NCBI GenBank assembly: GCA_965204235.1
Contig: OZ241979.1
Span: 2,604,001 to 2,668,000 of the forward strand
DNA length: 64,000 nt
Source: JAJDTQ01 sp965204235
GTDB lineage: Bacteria; Desulfobacterota; Binatia; UBA9968; JAJDTQ01
Direction: 5' to 3'
How positions within the stretch are numbered: position 1 is the first letter of the stretch; the number at the start of each line of letters is the position of its first letter. A program made the translations under genes and the position numbers. Positions 1 to 11,688 of this stretch are shown here, in pieces. Under the pieces are notes generated by a model. That model was not told the origin of the DNA. It ran no database searches and saw only the letters and a list, made by a program, of their open reading frames with translations.

Positions 1-3651
<3,651 letters not shown>

Positions 3652-3654
3652 CGG

Positions 3655-3683
3655 TTGACAGCACACGCAAGTTTCGATAGAAT
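3655..3683 (+). promoter_or_regulatory. sigma70-type promoter of the str operon
   Basis: TTGACA at 3655-3660 and TAGAAT at 3678-3683 are separated by exactly 17 bp. The -35 box begins three bases after the rpoC stop codon. This gives rpsL-rpsG and the genes downstream an entry point independent of rpoBC. The leader to the rpsL ATG is short (about 20 nt) and carries AGGAAA as ribosome binding site. Confidence 0.75.
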
Positions 3684-3710
3684 CGGCGGTTTGTCATCAG
3701 GAAACGGAAC

Positions 3711-4082
3711 ATGCCCACGATCAATCAACTGGTGCGCAAGGGGCGCGAGATCCAACGGCAGAAGAACGCCGCTCCGGCGCTCCAGGGCTGCCCTCAGAAG
3801 CGAGGCGTCTGCACGCGGGTCTATACCTCCACTCCGAAGAAGCCCAACTCCGCGTTGCGCAAGGTAGCCCGGGTGCGCCTGACCAACGGCACGGAGGTGA
3901 CTTCCTACATCCCGGGCATGGGGCACAACCTGCAGGAGCACTCGGTGGTGCTGATCCGGGGCGGCAGGGTCAAGGACCTGCCGGGGGTGCGTTACCACAT
4001 CATCCGCGGCGCCCTGGATTCCATCGGCGTGCAGGAGCGCCGCCAGGGACGATCGAAGTACGGGGCCAAGAGGCCGAAGTAG
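3711..4082 (+). CDS. rpsL: 30S ribosomal protein S12
   Basis: Decoding-centre protein of the small subunit, 123 residues, the normal short bacterial form. The conserved loops TPKKPNSALRK (residues 41-51) and RGGRVKDLPG (83-92) are intact. Lys43 and Lys88, the classical positions of streptomycin-resistance substitutions, are wild type, and Asp89, the methylthiolation site in other bacteria, is present. The ATG at 3711 has AGGAAA upstream. rpsG follows after four bases, so the two are co-transcribed. Confidence 0.99.
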   Translation: MPTINQLVRKGREIQRQKNAAPALQGCPQKRGVCTRVYTSTPKKPNSALRKVARVRLTNGTEVTSYIPGMGHNLQEHSVVLIRGGRVKDLPGVRYHIIRGALDSIGVQERRQGRSKYGAKRPK

Positions 4083-4086
4083 GGAC

Positions 4087-4557
4087 ATGCCGCGCAAGGG
4101 TGGAACAAGGCGCAAGGAGCTGTTGCCGGACCCCAAGTACGGAGACAAGCTCGTCACCCGGTTCATCAACAACATGATGAGCCGCGGCAAGAAGAGCATC
4201 GCCGAGGGCATCCTGTACCGGTCCCTGGACATCATCGCGACCCGCACCACCACCGAGCCGCTGGGGGTGTTCAAGCGCGCCGTCGATAACGCCAAGCCGA
4301 TGGTGGAGGTGCGGTCCCGGCGGGTCGGGGGCGCCACCTACCAGGTGCCGGTGGAGGTGCGTCCGGACCGGCGGCTCTCCCTGAGCCTGCGCTGGCTGAT
4401 CGGTGCGGCCAGGGCCAGGAGCGAAAAGTCCATGGACGAGAAGCTCGCCGGAGAGTTGATGGACGCCGCCAACCAGCGGGGAAACGCCGTCAAGAGGAAA
4501 GACGACACCCACAGGATGGCCGAGGCGAACCGCGCCTTCGCCCATTACCGCTGGTAG
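4087..4557 (+). CDS. rpsG: 30S ribosomal protein S7
   Basis: Primary 16S rRNA-binding protein that nucleates assembly of the small-subunit head and lines the E site. It has 156 residues, standard length, with the family N-terminus MPRKGG and the conserved segment FINNMMSRGKKS. It lies four bases after rpsL. A strong hairpin with a T-tract follows it before fusA. In well-studied bacteria S7 is the autogenous repressor of the str operon; whether that holds here is not visible. Confidence 0.99.
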   Translation: MPRKGGTRRKELLPDPKYGDKLVTRFINNMMSRGKKSIAEGILYRSLDIIATRTTTEPLGVFKRAVDNAKPMVEVRSRRVGGATYQVPVEVRPDRRLSLSLRWLIGAARARSEKSMDEKLAGELMDAANQRGNAVKRKDDTHRMAEANRAFAHYRW

Positions 4558-4582
4558 GCGCCGAGCAGACCATCGTCCGACC

Positions 4583-4611
4583 AAGGAGGCGGTAGAACCG
4601 CCTCCTTTTTT
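4583..4611 (+). terminator. perfect hairpin plus T-tract between rpsG and fusA (terminator or attenuator)
   Basis: AAGGAGGCGG (4583-4592) pairs perfectly with CCGCCTCCTT (4598-4607) around a five-base loop TAGAA, and the right arm runs into TTTTTT. This has the form of an intrinsic terminator, yet it lies inside the otherwise continuous str operon 18 bases before fusA. It may act as a partial terminator setting the rpsLG to fusA ratio. The left arm also contains a Shine-Dalgarno-like AAGGAGG. Confidence 0.75.
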
Positions 4612-4628
4612 ACGCCGTCAAACGAGAC

Positions 4629-6710
4629 ATGAGCAGACAGATTCCACTCGACCGGATCCGGAACATCGGGATCATGGCCCATATCGACGCCGGCAAGACC
4701 ACCACGACCGAGCGCGTGCTGTTCTACACCGGGATCAACTACAAGCTGGGGGAAGTGCACGACGGCACCGCGACCATGGACTGGATGGTCCAGGAGCAGG
4801 AACGGGGCATCACCATCACCTCCGCGGCCACCACCTGCCATTGGCGGGACCACCGCATCAACATCATCGACACCCCGGGCCACGTGGACTTCACCATCGA
4901 GGTGGAGCGGTCGCTGCGCGTGCTGGACGGGGCCATCGGCGTCTTCTGTTCCGTCGGCGGAGTGGAGCCCCAGACGGAGACCGTATGGCGGCAGGCGGAC
5001 AAGTACGGCGTGCCGCGCATCGCCTACGTCAACAAGATGGACCGGGTGGGCGCCGACTTCTTCCGTGTGGTGAAGATGATCGAGGACCGGCTGGGGGCGC
5101 GGCCCCTGGTGATCCAGCTTCCGGTGGGCTCCGAAGACGGCTTCCGGGGCGTCGTGGACCTGGTGCGCATGAAGGCGATCCTGTGGGACAATGAGAACCT
5201 GGGGGCCAGCTTCCGGGAGACGGAGATCCCGCCGGAGTTGGAGACCCGGGCCCGCGAGCACCGCGAGGCCATGCTGGAGACCCTGGCGGACTGCGACGAC
5301 GAGATCATGACCGCCTATCTCCAGGGAGACCCCATCTCCGACGACCGGTTGGTCCGGGCCATTCGGGCCGCGGGGTTGAAGCTGGACGTCGTTCCGGTGC
5401 TTTGCGGCGCGGCGTTCCGCAACAAGGGGGTGCAGCCGCTGCTGGACGCGGTGGTCGATTACCTTCCTTCGCCCCTGGACGTGCCGCCCATCCGCGGCGC
5501 GGACCCGGAGGACGGCCGCGAGTCGGTCCGCCCGACCTCCGACGAGGCGCCCTTCTCCGCGTTGGCGTTCAAGATCATGGCCGACCCCTTCGTCGGGACC
5601 CTGACTTTCTTCCGGGTCTATTCCGGGACCCGGTCGTCCGGAGCCTTCGTCCACAACGCTTCCACCGGCCAGCGGGAGCGGCTCGGCCGCATACTCAAGA
5701 TGCACGCCAACAAGCGGGAGGAGATCAGCGAGGTCCATGCGGGGGACATCGCCGCGGCCGTGGGCCTGCGCAGCGCCAAGACCGGCGACACCCTTTGCGA
5801 CGAAGACGCCCCCATCGTCCTCGAGGCCATCGAGTTCCCCGATCCGGTCATCGCCATCGCCATCGAGCCCAAGTCCCGCGACGACCAGGAGAAGCTGGGG
5901 GTCTCGCTGCAGAAACTCGCCAGGGAGGACCCTTCCTTCCGGGTCACGGTCGATCAGGAGACCGGCCAGACGCTGCTATCGGGCATGGGGGAGCTCCACC
6001 TCGAGGTCATCGTCGACAGGCTCCTTCGGGAGTTCAAGGTGGACGCCAACGTGGGCAAGCCGCAGGTGGCCTACAAGGAGACCGTCCGCCGCACGGTGGA
6101 GCAGGAAGGACGGTTCGTCAGGCAGTCGGGGGGCCGCGGACAGTTCGGCCACGTCTTCCTGCGCCTGGAGCCGCAGCCCACCGGCAGCGGGTTCGAGTTC
6201 GTCAACGCCATCAAGGGGGGAGTGATCCCGCAGGAGTACGTGCCCGCGGTCGAGAACGGCGTGGTCCAGGCCATGAGCAACGGCGGCCTGGCGGGATACC
6301 CGGTGGTGGACGTGAAGGTCTCGCTCCTCGACGGCAGCCACCACGAGGTGGACTCCTCGGAGATGGCGTTCACCATCGCCGCCTCCATGGCCTTCACCGC
6401 GGGGTTGCGCAGGGCTTCCCCGGTGCTGCTGGAGCCGGTGATGGACGTGGAGGTGGTGGCGCCCGAGGAGTTCATGGGCGACGTCATCGGGGACATCAGC
6501 GGACGTCGGGGCAAGGTCCTGGGAATGACCTCGAAGGGGAACGCGCAGGTGATCGAATCCCGCGTGCCGCTGTCGCGGATGTTCGGTTACGCCACGGACC
6601 TGAGGTCGAGGACCCAGGGCAGGGCCACCTACACCATGCAGTTCTCGCGCTACGAGGAAGTGCCGGAAGCGGTGAAGGAAGACATGCTGGGCCGGGAGGT
6701 GAGGGCGTGA
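4629..6710 (+). CDS. fusA: Elongation factor G
   Basis: Ribosomal translocase GTPase, 693 residues, full length. The G1 motif AHIDAGKTT is at residues 17-25, followed by DTPGHVD (G3) and NKMD (G4). Domain IV contains the segment GYPVVDVKVSLLDGSHHEVDSSE typical of canonical EF-G. The stop overlaps the GTG start of rpsJ (GTGA), so the str and S10 groups are directly coupled. The tuf gene that usually sits here is absent. The ATG at 4629 has only a weak purine stretch (ACGAGA) upstream. Confidence 0.98.
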   Translation: MSRQIPLDRIRNIGIMAHIDAGKTTTTERVLFYTGINYKLGEVHDGTATMDWMVQEQERGITITSAATTCHWRDHRINIIDTPGHVDFTIEVERSLRVLDGAIGVFCSVGGVEPQTETVWRQADKYGVPRIAYVNKMDRVGADFFRVVKMIEDRLGARPLVIQLPVGSEDGFRGVVDLVRMKAILWDNENLGASFRETEIPPELETRAREHREAMLETLADCDDEIMTAYLQGDPISDDRLVRAIRAAGLKLDVVPVLCGAAFRNKGVQPLLDAVVDYLPSPLDVPPIRGADPEDGRESVRPTSDEAPFSALAFKIMADPFVGTLTFFRVYSGTRSSGAFVHNASTGQRERLGRILKMHANKREEISEVHAGDIAAAVGLRSAKTGDTLCDEDAPIVLEAIEFPDPVIAIAIEPKSRDDQEKLGVSLQKLAREDPSFRVTVDQETGQTLLSGMGELHLEVIVDRLLREFKVDANVGKPQVAYKETVRRTVEQEGRFVRQSGGRGQFGHVFLRLEPQPTGSGFEFVNAIKGGVIPQEYVPAVENGVVQAMSNGGLAGYPVVDVKVSLLDGSHHEVDSSEMAFTIAASMAFTAGLRRASPVLLEPVMDVEVVAPEEFMGDVIGDISGRRGKVLGMTSKGNAQVIESRVPLSRMFGYATDLRSRTQGRATYTMQFSRYEEVPEAVKEDMLGREVRA

Positions 6711-7015
6711 ACGAGAAGATCCGCATTCGGCTCAAGGCCTACGACTACCGGGTGCTGGACCAGTCGGTGGGGGAGATCGTCGAGACCGTGAAGAGGACCG
6801 GCGGGCGCGTCGCCGGGCCGATCCCCCTCCCGACGCGCATCGAGAGGTTCACGGTGAACCGCTCCCCGCACGTGGACAAGAAGTCCCGCGAGCAGTTCGA
6901 GGTCCGCACCCACAAGAGGCTGCTGGACATCCTCGAGCCGACCCAGCAGACCATCGATGCGTTGGGGAAGCTGGACCTGGCCGCGGGCGTGGACGTGGAG
7001 ATCAAGCTGCAATAG
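6707..7015 (+). CDS. rpsJ: 30S ribosomal protein S10
   Basis: Small-subunit head protein and NusE antitermination partner, 102 residues. The start is GTG at 6707, overlapping the fusA stop by four bases; the protein then reads NEKIRIRLKAYDYRVLDQS, the normal S10 N-terminus. Conserved FTVNRSPHVDKKSREQFE and LDILEPTQQTIDAL segments are present. It heads the S10 group with no separate promoter visible, so its expression probably depends on fusA transcription and translational coupling. Confidence 0.98.
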   Translation: MNEKIRIRLKAYDYRVLDQSVGEIVETVKRTGGRVAGPIPLPTRIERFTVNRSPHVDKKSREQFEVRTHKRLLDILEPTQQTIDALGKLDLAAGVDVEIKLQ

Positions 7016-7036
7016 CCGCATCGGGACACCTTCGCA

Positions 7037-7669
7037 ATGACCGGTCTCATCGGAAGGAAAGTCGGCATGAGCCAACTCTTCGACGACACGGGGAACGTGA
7101 TACCCGTGACCGTGGTGGAGACCGGCCCCTGCGTGGTGGTGCAGAAGAAGGAAGTGGGGAAGGACGGGTACAACGCGCTGCAGCTCGGTTTCGGGACCCA
7201 GAAGAACCAGAGGGTCAACCGTCCCCTGCGCGGCCACATGGCCAAGGCGGAGAAGGGTTCCTTCCGGGTGCTCCGCGAGTTCCGGATGGACGACGTATCC
7301 GGTTACGAGGTGGGCCAGGAGCTCAAGGTGGCGGACCTGGTCGAGCCCGGGGACCGGGTGGACGTCACCGGACGCTCCAAGGGCAGGGGCTTTGCCGGAG
7401 TCATGAAGCGTTGGGACTTCGGCGGCTTCTCCCGGACCCACGGCACCCACGAATACTTCCGGCACGGGGGCTCCATCGGCAACCGCTCCTATCCGGGCAA
7501 GGTGTTCAAGGGGAAGAGGATGGCCGGGCACTGGGGCAACGAGAGGGTCTCGATCCAGAACCTCCGGGTGGTCGCCGTTCGTCCGGAGGAGAACCTCCTG
7601 CTGTTGAAGGGCTCCGTCCCGGGCTCGAACGGCGGGACGGTCCTCGTCCGCCGGGCGGTCAAGGGGTAG
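7037..7669 (+). CDS. rplC: 50S ribosomal protein L3
   Basis: Large-subunit assembly initiator whose extension reaches towards the peptidyl-transferase centre. It has 210 residues. The N-terminus GLIGRKVGMSQLFDDTG and the central loop GGSIGNRSYPGKVFKGKRMAGHWG are characteristic. It starts 21 bases after rpsJ and ends three bases before rplD. The methylated glutamine of the enterobacterial loop is replaced here by the NRS type seen in many other bacteria. Confidence 0.99.
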   Translation: MTGLIGRKVGMSQLFDDTGNVIPVTVVETGPCVVVQKKEVGKDGYNALQLGFGTQKNQRVNRPLRGHMAKAEKGSFRVLREFRMDDVSGYEVGQELKVADLVEPGDRVDVTGRSKGRGFAGVMKRWDFGGFSRTHGTHEYFRHGGSIGNRSYPGKVFKGKRMAGHWGNERVSIQNLRVVAVRPEENLLLLKGSVPGSNGGTVLVRRAVKG

Positions 7670-7672
7670 GGA

Positions 7673-8269
7673 ATGGAACTTCGCAGGATCGAGCCCGAGC
7701 TCCCCATGAGCATATTCGGCGTGGCGGTTCGGCCCCACCTGCTGCACCAGGCGGTGGTCATGCAACTGAACAACCGCCGCGCCGGCACGGCCTCCACCAA
7801 GACCCGGGGGCTGGTTCGCGGAAGCGGCCGGAAGCCGTGGCGCCAGAAGGGCTCGGGCAGGGCCCGGGCCGGCAGCGTGCGGTCGCCCATCTGGGTCGGG
7901 GGCGGACGCGTGTTCGGACCCCTGCCCCGGGACTACTCGTACCGGATACCCAAGCAGGCGCGCCGGCAGGCGGTGCTCTCGGCCCTCAGCCTGAAGCGCG
8001 GGGAAGGGAAGCTCGTGGTGGTGGAAGCGGCGGACGTCTCCGAGGCGAAGACCCGGCTCATGGCCGAAGCCCTGGCCTCCCTGGGGGTCGGAAGCTCGTT
8101 GGTGGTGGTGGCGGAAGGCGAAGGGAAGATCGAGCTGTCCGCGCGGAACCTGCCCAACGTGAAGGCGTTGCGAGTGGCCGGGCTGAACGTGTACGACGTG
8201 CTCCGCTTCGAGCACCTGGTGTTGACCCGCGGCGCGCTGCAAAAGATCGAGGAGAGGTTCTCGTCATGA
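7673..8269 (+). CDS. rplD: 50S ribosomal protein L4
   Basis: Large-subunit protein whose extended loop lines the exit tunnel, 198 residues. The tunnel loop is recognisable as TRGLVRGSGRKPWRQKGSGRARAGSVRSP at roughly residues 45-73. It begins three bases after rplC and its stop overlaps the rplW start (ATGA). In gammaproteobacteria L4 represses the S10 operon through a leader hairpin; no comparable leader exists here because fusA abuts rpsJ. Confidence 0.98.
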   Translation: MELRRIEPELPMSIFGVAVRPHLLHQAVVMQLNNRRAGTASTKTRGLVRGSGRKPWRQKGSGRARAGSVRSPIWVGGGRVFGPLPRDYSYRIPKQARRQAVLSALSLKRGEGKLVVVEAADVSEAKTRLMAEALASLGVGSSLVVVAEGEGKIELSARNLPNVKALRVAGLNVYDVLRFEHLVLTRGALQKIEERFSS

Positions 8270-8556
8270 GGGGCGTTCGAGATACGGTGCTCGCTCCGCT
8301 GATCTCGGAGAAGGGCTCCATGCTGAACGAGTCGTCGAACCAGGTGGTCTTCAAGGTCCGCCCGGACGCCAACAAGATCGAGATCCGGCAACAGGTGGAA
8401 GCGCTGTTCAAGGTTACGGTCCTGGGCGTGAGGACCGCGCGCTACCTGGGCAAGAAGCGTCGGGTGGGCAGGAACGTCGGGCGGCTGCCGCTGTGGAAGA
8501 AGGCCGTCGTCACCCTGAAGGAAGGCGACCGCATCGACTTCTTCGGCGTCGGCTAG
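8266..8556 (+). CDS. rplW: 50S ribosomal protein L23
   Basis: Protein at the tunnel exit that docks trigger factor and SRP. It has 96 residues. The ATG at 8266 overlaps the rplD stop by four bases, indicating translational coupling. Family segments APLISEKGSMLNES and NQVVFKVRPDANKIEIRQQVEALF are present, followed by the basic hairpin LGKKRRVGRNVGR. rplB follows after 15 bases with a good AGGAGG ribosome binding site that overlaps the rplW stop. Confidence 0.98.
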   Translation: MRGVRDTVLAPLISEKGSMLNESSNQVVFKVRPDANKIEIRQQVEALFKVTVLGVRTARYLGKKRRVGRNVGRLPLWKKAVVTLKEGDRIDFFGVG

Positions 8557-8571
8557 GAGGAAGAGGGTTCC

Positions 8572-9399
8572 ATGTCCATCAAGAACCGCCGTCCGACCTC
8601 TCCCGGGCGCCGCTTTGCTTCCGGCTTCGGTTTCGAGGAGGTGACCCGGAAGGCGCCGCACCGGGCGTTGCTGCTGCCGCTCAAGGGACACGGCGGGCGG
8701 AACAACACGGGCAGGATCACCAAGGACCACCGCGGCGGCGGGCACAAGCGGCGGTACCGCTCCATCGACTTCAAGCGCGACAAGCTGGGGGTTCCCGGTC
8801 GAGTGGAGGCCATCGAGTACGACCCCAACCGGTCCGCCCTCGTCGCCCTCGTCTGCTACCTCGACGGCGAGCGGCGCTACATCCTGGCCCCGGACGGGCT
8901 CCGGGTCGGCGGCCGGATCATGGCCGGCCACCAGGACATCGACATCCGGCCCGGGAACTCCCTGCCCCTGAGGTTCATCCCTACCGGCACGCTGGTGCAC
9001 AACGTGGAGCTCAAGGCGGGCAAGGGCGGCCAGGTCGTGCGGAGTGCGGGCGCCTCCGCCCAGGTGATGGCCAAGGAGGGCTCTTACACGCTGCTCAAGC
9101 TGCCGTCCGGGGAGTTGCGCAACGTCCGCTCCGAGTGCCGCGCCACCGTCGGCGAGGTGGGGAACAGCGAGTACGAGAACGTCACGTTCGGCAAGGCGGG
9201 CCGGTCCCGGTGGCTGGGCCGCAGGCCGGTGACCCGCGGCATTGCCAAGAACCCCGTGGACCATCCGCACGGCGGCGGCGAGGGACGCTCCAAGGGCAAC
9301 CATCCACAGACGCCGTGGGGCAAGCCCACCAAGGGCTACCGGACCCGGGGGGTCAAACCCTCTGACAAGTACATCGTGAAGCGCAGGAAGGGAACCTAG
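8572..9399 (+). CDS. rplB: 50S ribosomal protein L2
   Basis: Large-subunit protein required for subunit association and the peptidyl-transferase region. It has 275 residues, normal length. The NNTGRITKDHRGGGHKRRYR block near residue 45 and the C-terminal NPVDHPHGGGEGRSKGNHP block, with the functionally important histidine, are intact. AGGAGG at 8555-8560 precedes the ATG. rpsS starts two bases after its stop. Confidence 0.99.
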   Translation: MSIKNRRPTSPGRRFASGFGFEEVTRKAPHRALLLPLKGHGGRNNTGRITKDHRGGGHKRRYRSIDFKRDKLGVPGRVEAIEYDPNRSALVALVCYLDGERRYILAPDGLRVGGRIMAGHQDIDIRPGNSLPLRFIPTGTLVHNVELKAGKGGQVVRSAGASAQVMAKEGSYTLLKLPSGELRNVRSECRATVGEVGNSEYENVTFGKAGRSRWLGRRPVTRGIAKNPVDHPHGGGEGRSKGNHPQTPWGKPTKGYRTRGVKPSDKYIVKRRKGT

Positions 9400-9401
9400 G
9401 C

Positions 9402-9695
9402 ATGGCTCGCTCGATCAAGAAGGGTCCTTTCGTGGACCCGCACCTGATGCGCAAGATCGAGGAAATGAATCGGTCCCAGGGCAAGAGGGTGCTCAAGACA
9501 TGGTCCCGGCGTTCCACCGTCACCCCGGAGATGATCGGCCACACCCTGGCGGTCCACAACGGACGGAAGTTCCTCCCGGTGTTTGTGACCGAGAACATGG
9601 TGGGCCACAAGCTGGGAGAGTTCTCGCCCACGCGCACGTTCCACGGCCATGCGGGGGACCGCCGCGGGGAGGCCAGGGGGGTCCAGAGGAGATAG
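9402..9695 (+). CDS. rpsS: 30S ribosomal protein S19
   Basis: Small-subunit head protein that forms a complex with S13 near the A-site tRNA. It has 97 residues. It opens ARSIKKGPFVDPHLMRKIE and contains TVTPEMIGHTLAVHNGRKFLPVFVTENMVGHKLGEFSPTRTF, all diagnostic. It sits two bases after rplB and three bases before rplV. The C-terminal tail GDRRGEARGVQRR is basic, as usual. Confidence 0.99.
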   Translation: MARSIKKGPFVDPHLMRKIEEMNRSQGKRVLKTWSRRSTVTPEMIGHTLAVHNGRKFLPVFVTENMVGHKLGEFSPTRTFHGHAGDRRGEARGVQRR

Positions 9696-9698
9696 GCC

Positions 9699-10034
9699 AT
9701 GGAGGCGCGCGCGGTCACGAAGTTCGCCCGGGTTTCGCCCCGCAAGATGAGGCTCGTGGTGGACCAGGTAAGGGGCCGGTCGGTGGAAGACGCGCTGACG
9801 GTGCTGAAGTTCGTGCCCAAGGGCTGCGCCGGCATCGTGGCCAAGACGCTTCGTTCCGCGGTGGCCAACGCCTCGGACACCCAGAACGTGAACGTGGACC
9901 TGCTGTACGTCAAGCAGGCCGAAGTCGGCCAAGCCGGCATGTGGAAACGGTTCATGCCCAGGGGGATGGGCCGCGCCAACCGGATCCGCAAACGCCTGAG
10001 CCACCTGACCGTGGTGGTGGACGAAAGGGCCTGA
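9699..10034 (+). CDS. rplV: 50S ribosomal protein L22
   Basis: Exit-tunnel protein, 111 residues. The N-terminal KFARVSPRKMRLVVDQVRGRSVEDAL motif is clear. The beta-hairpin that reaches into the tunnel is at residues about 80-100 (FMPRGMGRANRIRKRLSHLTVVVDE). It starts three bases after rpsS, and rpsC begins two bases after its stop. Confidence 0.98.
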   Translation: MEARAVTKFARVSPRKMRLVVDQVRGRSVEDALTVLKFVPKGCAGIVAKTLRSAVANASDTQNVNVDLLYVKQAEVGQAGMWKRFMPRGMGRANRIRKRLSHLTVVVDERA

Positions 10035-10036
10035 GC

Positions 10037-10699
10037 ATGGGACAGAAGACCCATCCCAAGGTTTTCCGCATGCGCGTCATCGAGTCGTGGGACTCCAAGT
10101 GGTACGCGGGAAACGACTACCCGGAGTTGCTGCACGAGGACCTCAGGATCAAGGGCTTCCTCAAGGGGCGCCTCCATCATGCGGGCATATCGAAGATCGA
10201 GATCGAACGCGCCACCAACAAGGCGAAGATCAACATCCACACGGCGCGTCCGGGCATCGTCATCGGCAAGAAGGGCGCGGAGATCGAGAAGCTCAAGGAG
10301 GAGCTGGCGAAACTGTCGCCCCGGGAGGTCTTCATCAACATCCACGAGGTGAGGAGGCCCGACCTGGACGCGCAGTTGGTGGCGGAGAACGTCGCCTTGC
10401 AGCTCGAGCGGCGGGTGGCCTTTCGCCGGGCCATGAAGGAGAGCGTGTCCCGGGCGCTGCGCATGGGCGCCCAGGGGATCCGCATCCAGTGCGGCGGCCG
10501 GTTGGGGGGACAGGAGATCGCGCGCACGGAATGGTACCGGGAAGGGCGGGTGCCGCTGCACACGCTGCGGGCCGACGTGAGCTACGGCTTGGCGGAGGCC
10601 AAGACCACCTACGGAGTCATCGGGGTCAAGGCGTGGATCTTCCGCGGCGAGATCCTGGCGACCAAGGAAGAACAGCAGAAGGCCTCGCTGGGACTGTAG
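10037..10699 (+). CDS. rpsC: 30S ribosomal protein S3
   Basis: mRNA-entry-channel protein of the small subunit, 220 residues. The true ATG at 10037 gives the canonical MGQKTHPKVFRMRVIESWDS. The type II KH domain contains PGIVIGKKGAEIEKL, and the C-terminal domain has GIRIQCGGRLGGQEIARTEWYREGRVPLHTLRADVSYG. It follows rplV after two bases. A 27-base gap separates it from rplP. Confidence 0.98.
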   Translation: MGQKTHPKVFRMRVIESWDSKWYAGNDYPELLHEDLRIKGFLKGRLHHAGISKIEIERATNKAKINIHTARPGIVIGKKGAEIEKLKEELAKLSPREVFINIHEVRRPDLDAQLVAENVALQLERRVAFRRAMKESVSRALRMGAQGIRIQCGGRLGGQEIARTEWYREGRVPLHTLRADVSYGLAEAKTTYGVIGVKAWIFRGEILATKEEQQKASLGL

Positions 10700-10726
10700 G
10701 GCCGTCCGCGGTCACCGAAGGGAGCC

Positions 10727-11131
10727 ATGCTCGAACCAAGGAAAGTCAGGTACCGCAAGGTGCAGAAGGGCCGGAGGGGCGGGTTCGCCCAGCGGGGCGC
10801 GAGCCTTTCCTTCGGCGATTACGGCTTGAAGTCCCTGGACCGGGGCTACGTCACCGCGCGCCAGATCGAAGCCGCGCGTATCGCCCTCACCCGTTACCTG
10901 AAGCGGGGCGGCAAGGTGTGGATCCGGGTCTTCCCGGACAAGCCCGTCACCCGGAAGCCGGCCGAGGTGCGGATGGGCAAGGGCAAGGGTCCGCTGCACG
11001 CATGGGTGGCGGTGGTCAAGCCGGGCAAGCTGCTGTTCGAGATGGAAGGGGTCCAGCGGGAAGCCGCCCGGGAAGCCTTCCGGCTTGCCTCGCGCAAGCT
11101 GAGCCTGGCCACCGCGTTCGTGGAGCGTTGA
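10727..11131 (+). CDS. rplP: 50S ribosomal protein L16
   Basis: A-site-proximal large-subunit protein that completes the peptidyl-transferase centre late in assembly. It has 134 residues. The N-terminus MLEPRKVRYRKVQKGRRGG differs slightly from the usual MLMPKR form but aligns well. The loop MGKGKGPLHAWVAVVKPGKLLFEM is conserved. Located between rpsC and rpmC in standard order. Confidence 0.98.
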   Translation: MLEPRKVRYRKVQKGRRGGFAQRGASLSFGDYGLKSLDRGYVTARQIEAARIALTRYLKRGGKVWIRVFPDKPVTRKPAEVRMGKGKGPLHAWVAVVKPGKLLFEMEGVQREAAREAFRLASRKLSLATAFVER

Positions 11132-11156
11132 CGCAGTCCTGCTGACGGAGAGGGCC

Positions 11157-11372
11157 ATGCGCGCAAAGGAATTGCGAGAGTTGAGCCTGGACGAGTTGCG
11201 GCAGAAGCGCACGGAGTTCAAGGAGCAGCGGTTCCACCTGACCCTGCGGCGCGCCACCGGGCAACTGGAGAGCCCCATGAAGCTGCGGCAGTCCCGGCGC
11301 GACCTAGCGCGGGTGGAGACCGTCATCCGGGAACGCCGGTCCATTGCGAATCGGGAAGGCGACCATGAGTGA
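11157..11372 (+). CDS. rpmC: 50S ribosomal protein L29
   Basis: Small helical protein near the tunnel exit, 71 residues. It reads MRAKELRELSLDELRQKRTE, then the conserved RFHLTLRRATGQLESPMKLRQSRRDLARVETVIRER. Its stop overlaps the rpsQ start, with ATG at 11365 inside CCATGAGTGA, so the two are translationally coupled. A GGAGAGG ribosome binding site precedes it. Confidence 0.97.
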   Translation: MRAKELRELSLDELRQKRTEFKEQRFHLTLRRATGQLESPMKLRQSRRDLARVETVIRERRSIANREGDHE

Positions 11373-11685
11373 GCGCGGGGTCACGAAACAACGGGAAGGC
11401 GTCGTCAGGACCAACCGGATGACCAGGACGGTGGTCGTGGAGCTGGAGCGGATCGTCCTCCATTCGCGGTACAAGAAGTACCTGCGGCGCCGGACCAGGG
11501 TGAAGGCCCACGACGAACGCGACGAATGCCAAGTGGGGGACCGGGTGGTCATCACCGCGTGCCGGCCCCTCAGCCGCCACAAGCGGTGGCGCGTGAGCCG
11601 GATACTGAACCGTCCCGGCGTGGCCGTCGGCGGCCGGGCCGCGGCTCCGCAGGCCCCGGAAGCGCCGGGGAGCGCAGAGGTCTAG
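11365..11685 (+). CDS. rpsQ: 30S ribosomal protein S17
   Basis: Primary 16S rRNA-binding protein, 106 residues. The ATG at 11365 overlaps the end of rpmC by eight bases. The OB-fold core GVVRTNRMTRTVVVELERIV and YKKYLRRRTRVKAHDERDECQVGDRVVITACRPLS is standard. After ILNRP comes an alanine/proline-rich tail of about 25 residues that the compact family members lack; it is probably disordered. An in-frame start further upstream (11344) is less likely because it would overlap rpmC more deeply. Confidence 0.97.
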   Translation: MSERGVTKQREGVVRTNRMTRTVVVELERIVLHSRYKKYLRRRTRVKAHDERDECQVGDRVVITACRPLSRHKRWRVSRILNRPGVAVGGRAAAPQAPEAPGSAEV

Positions 11686-11688
11686 TCG

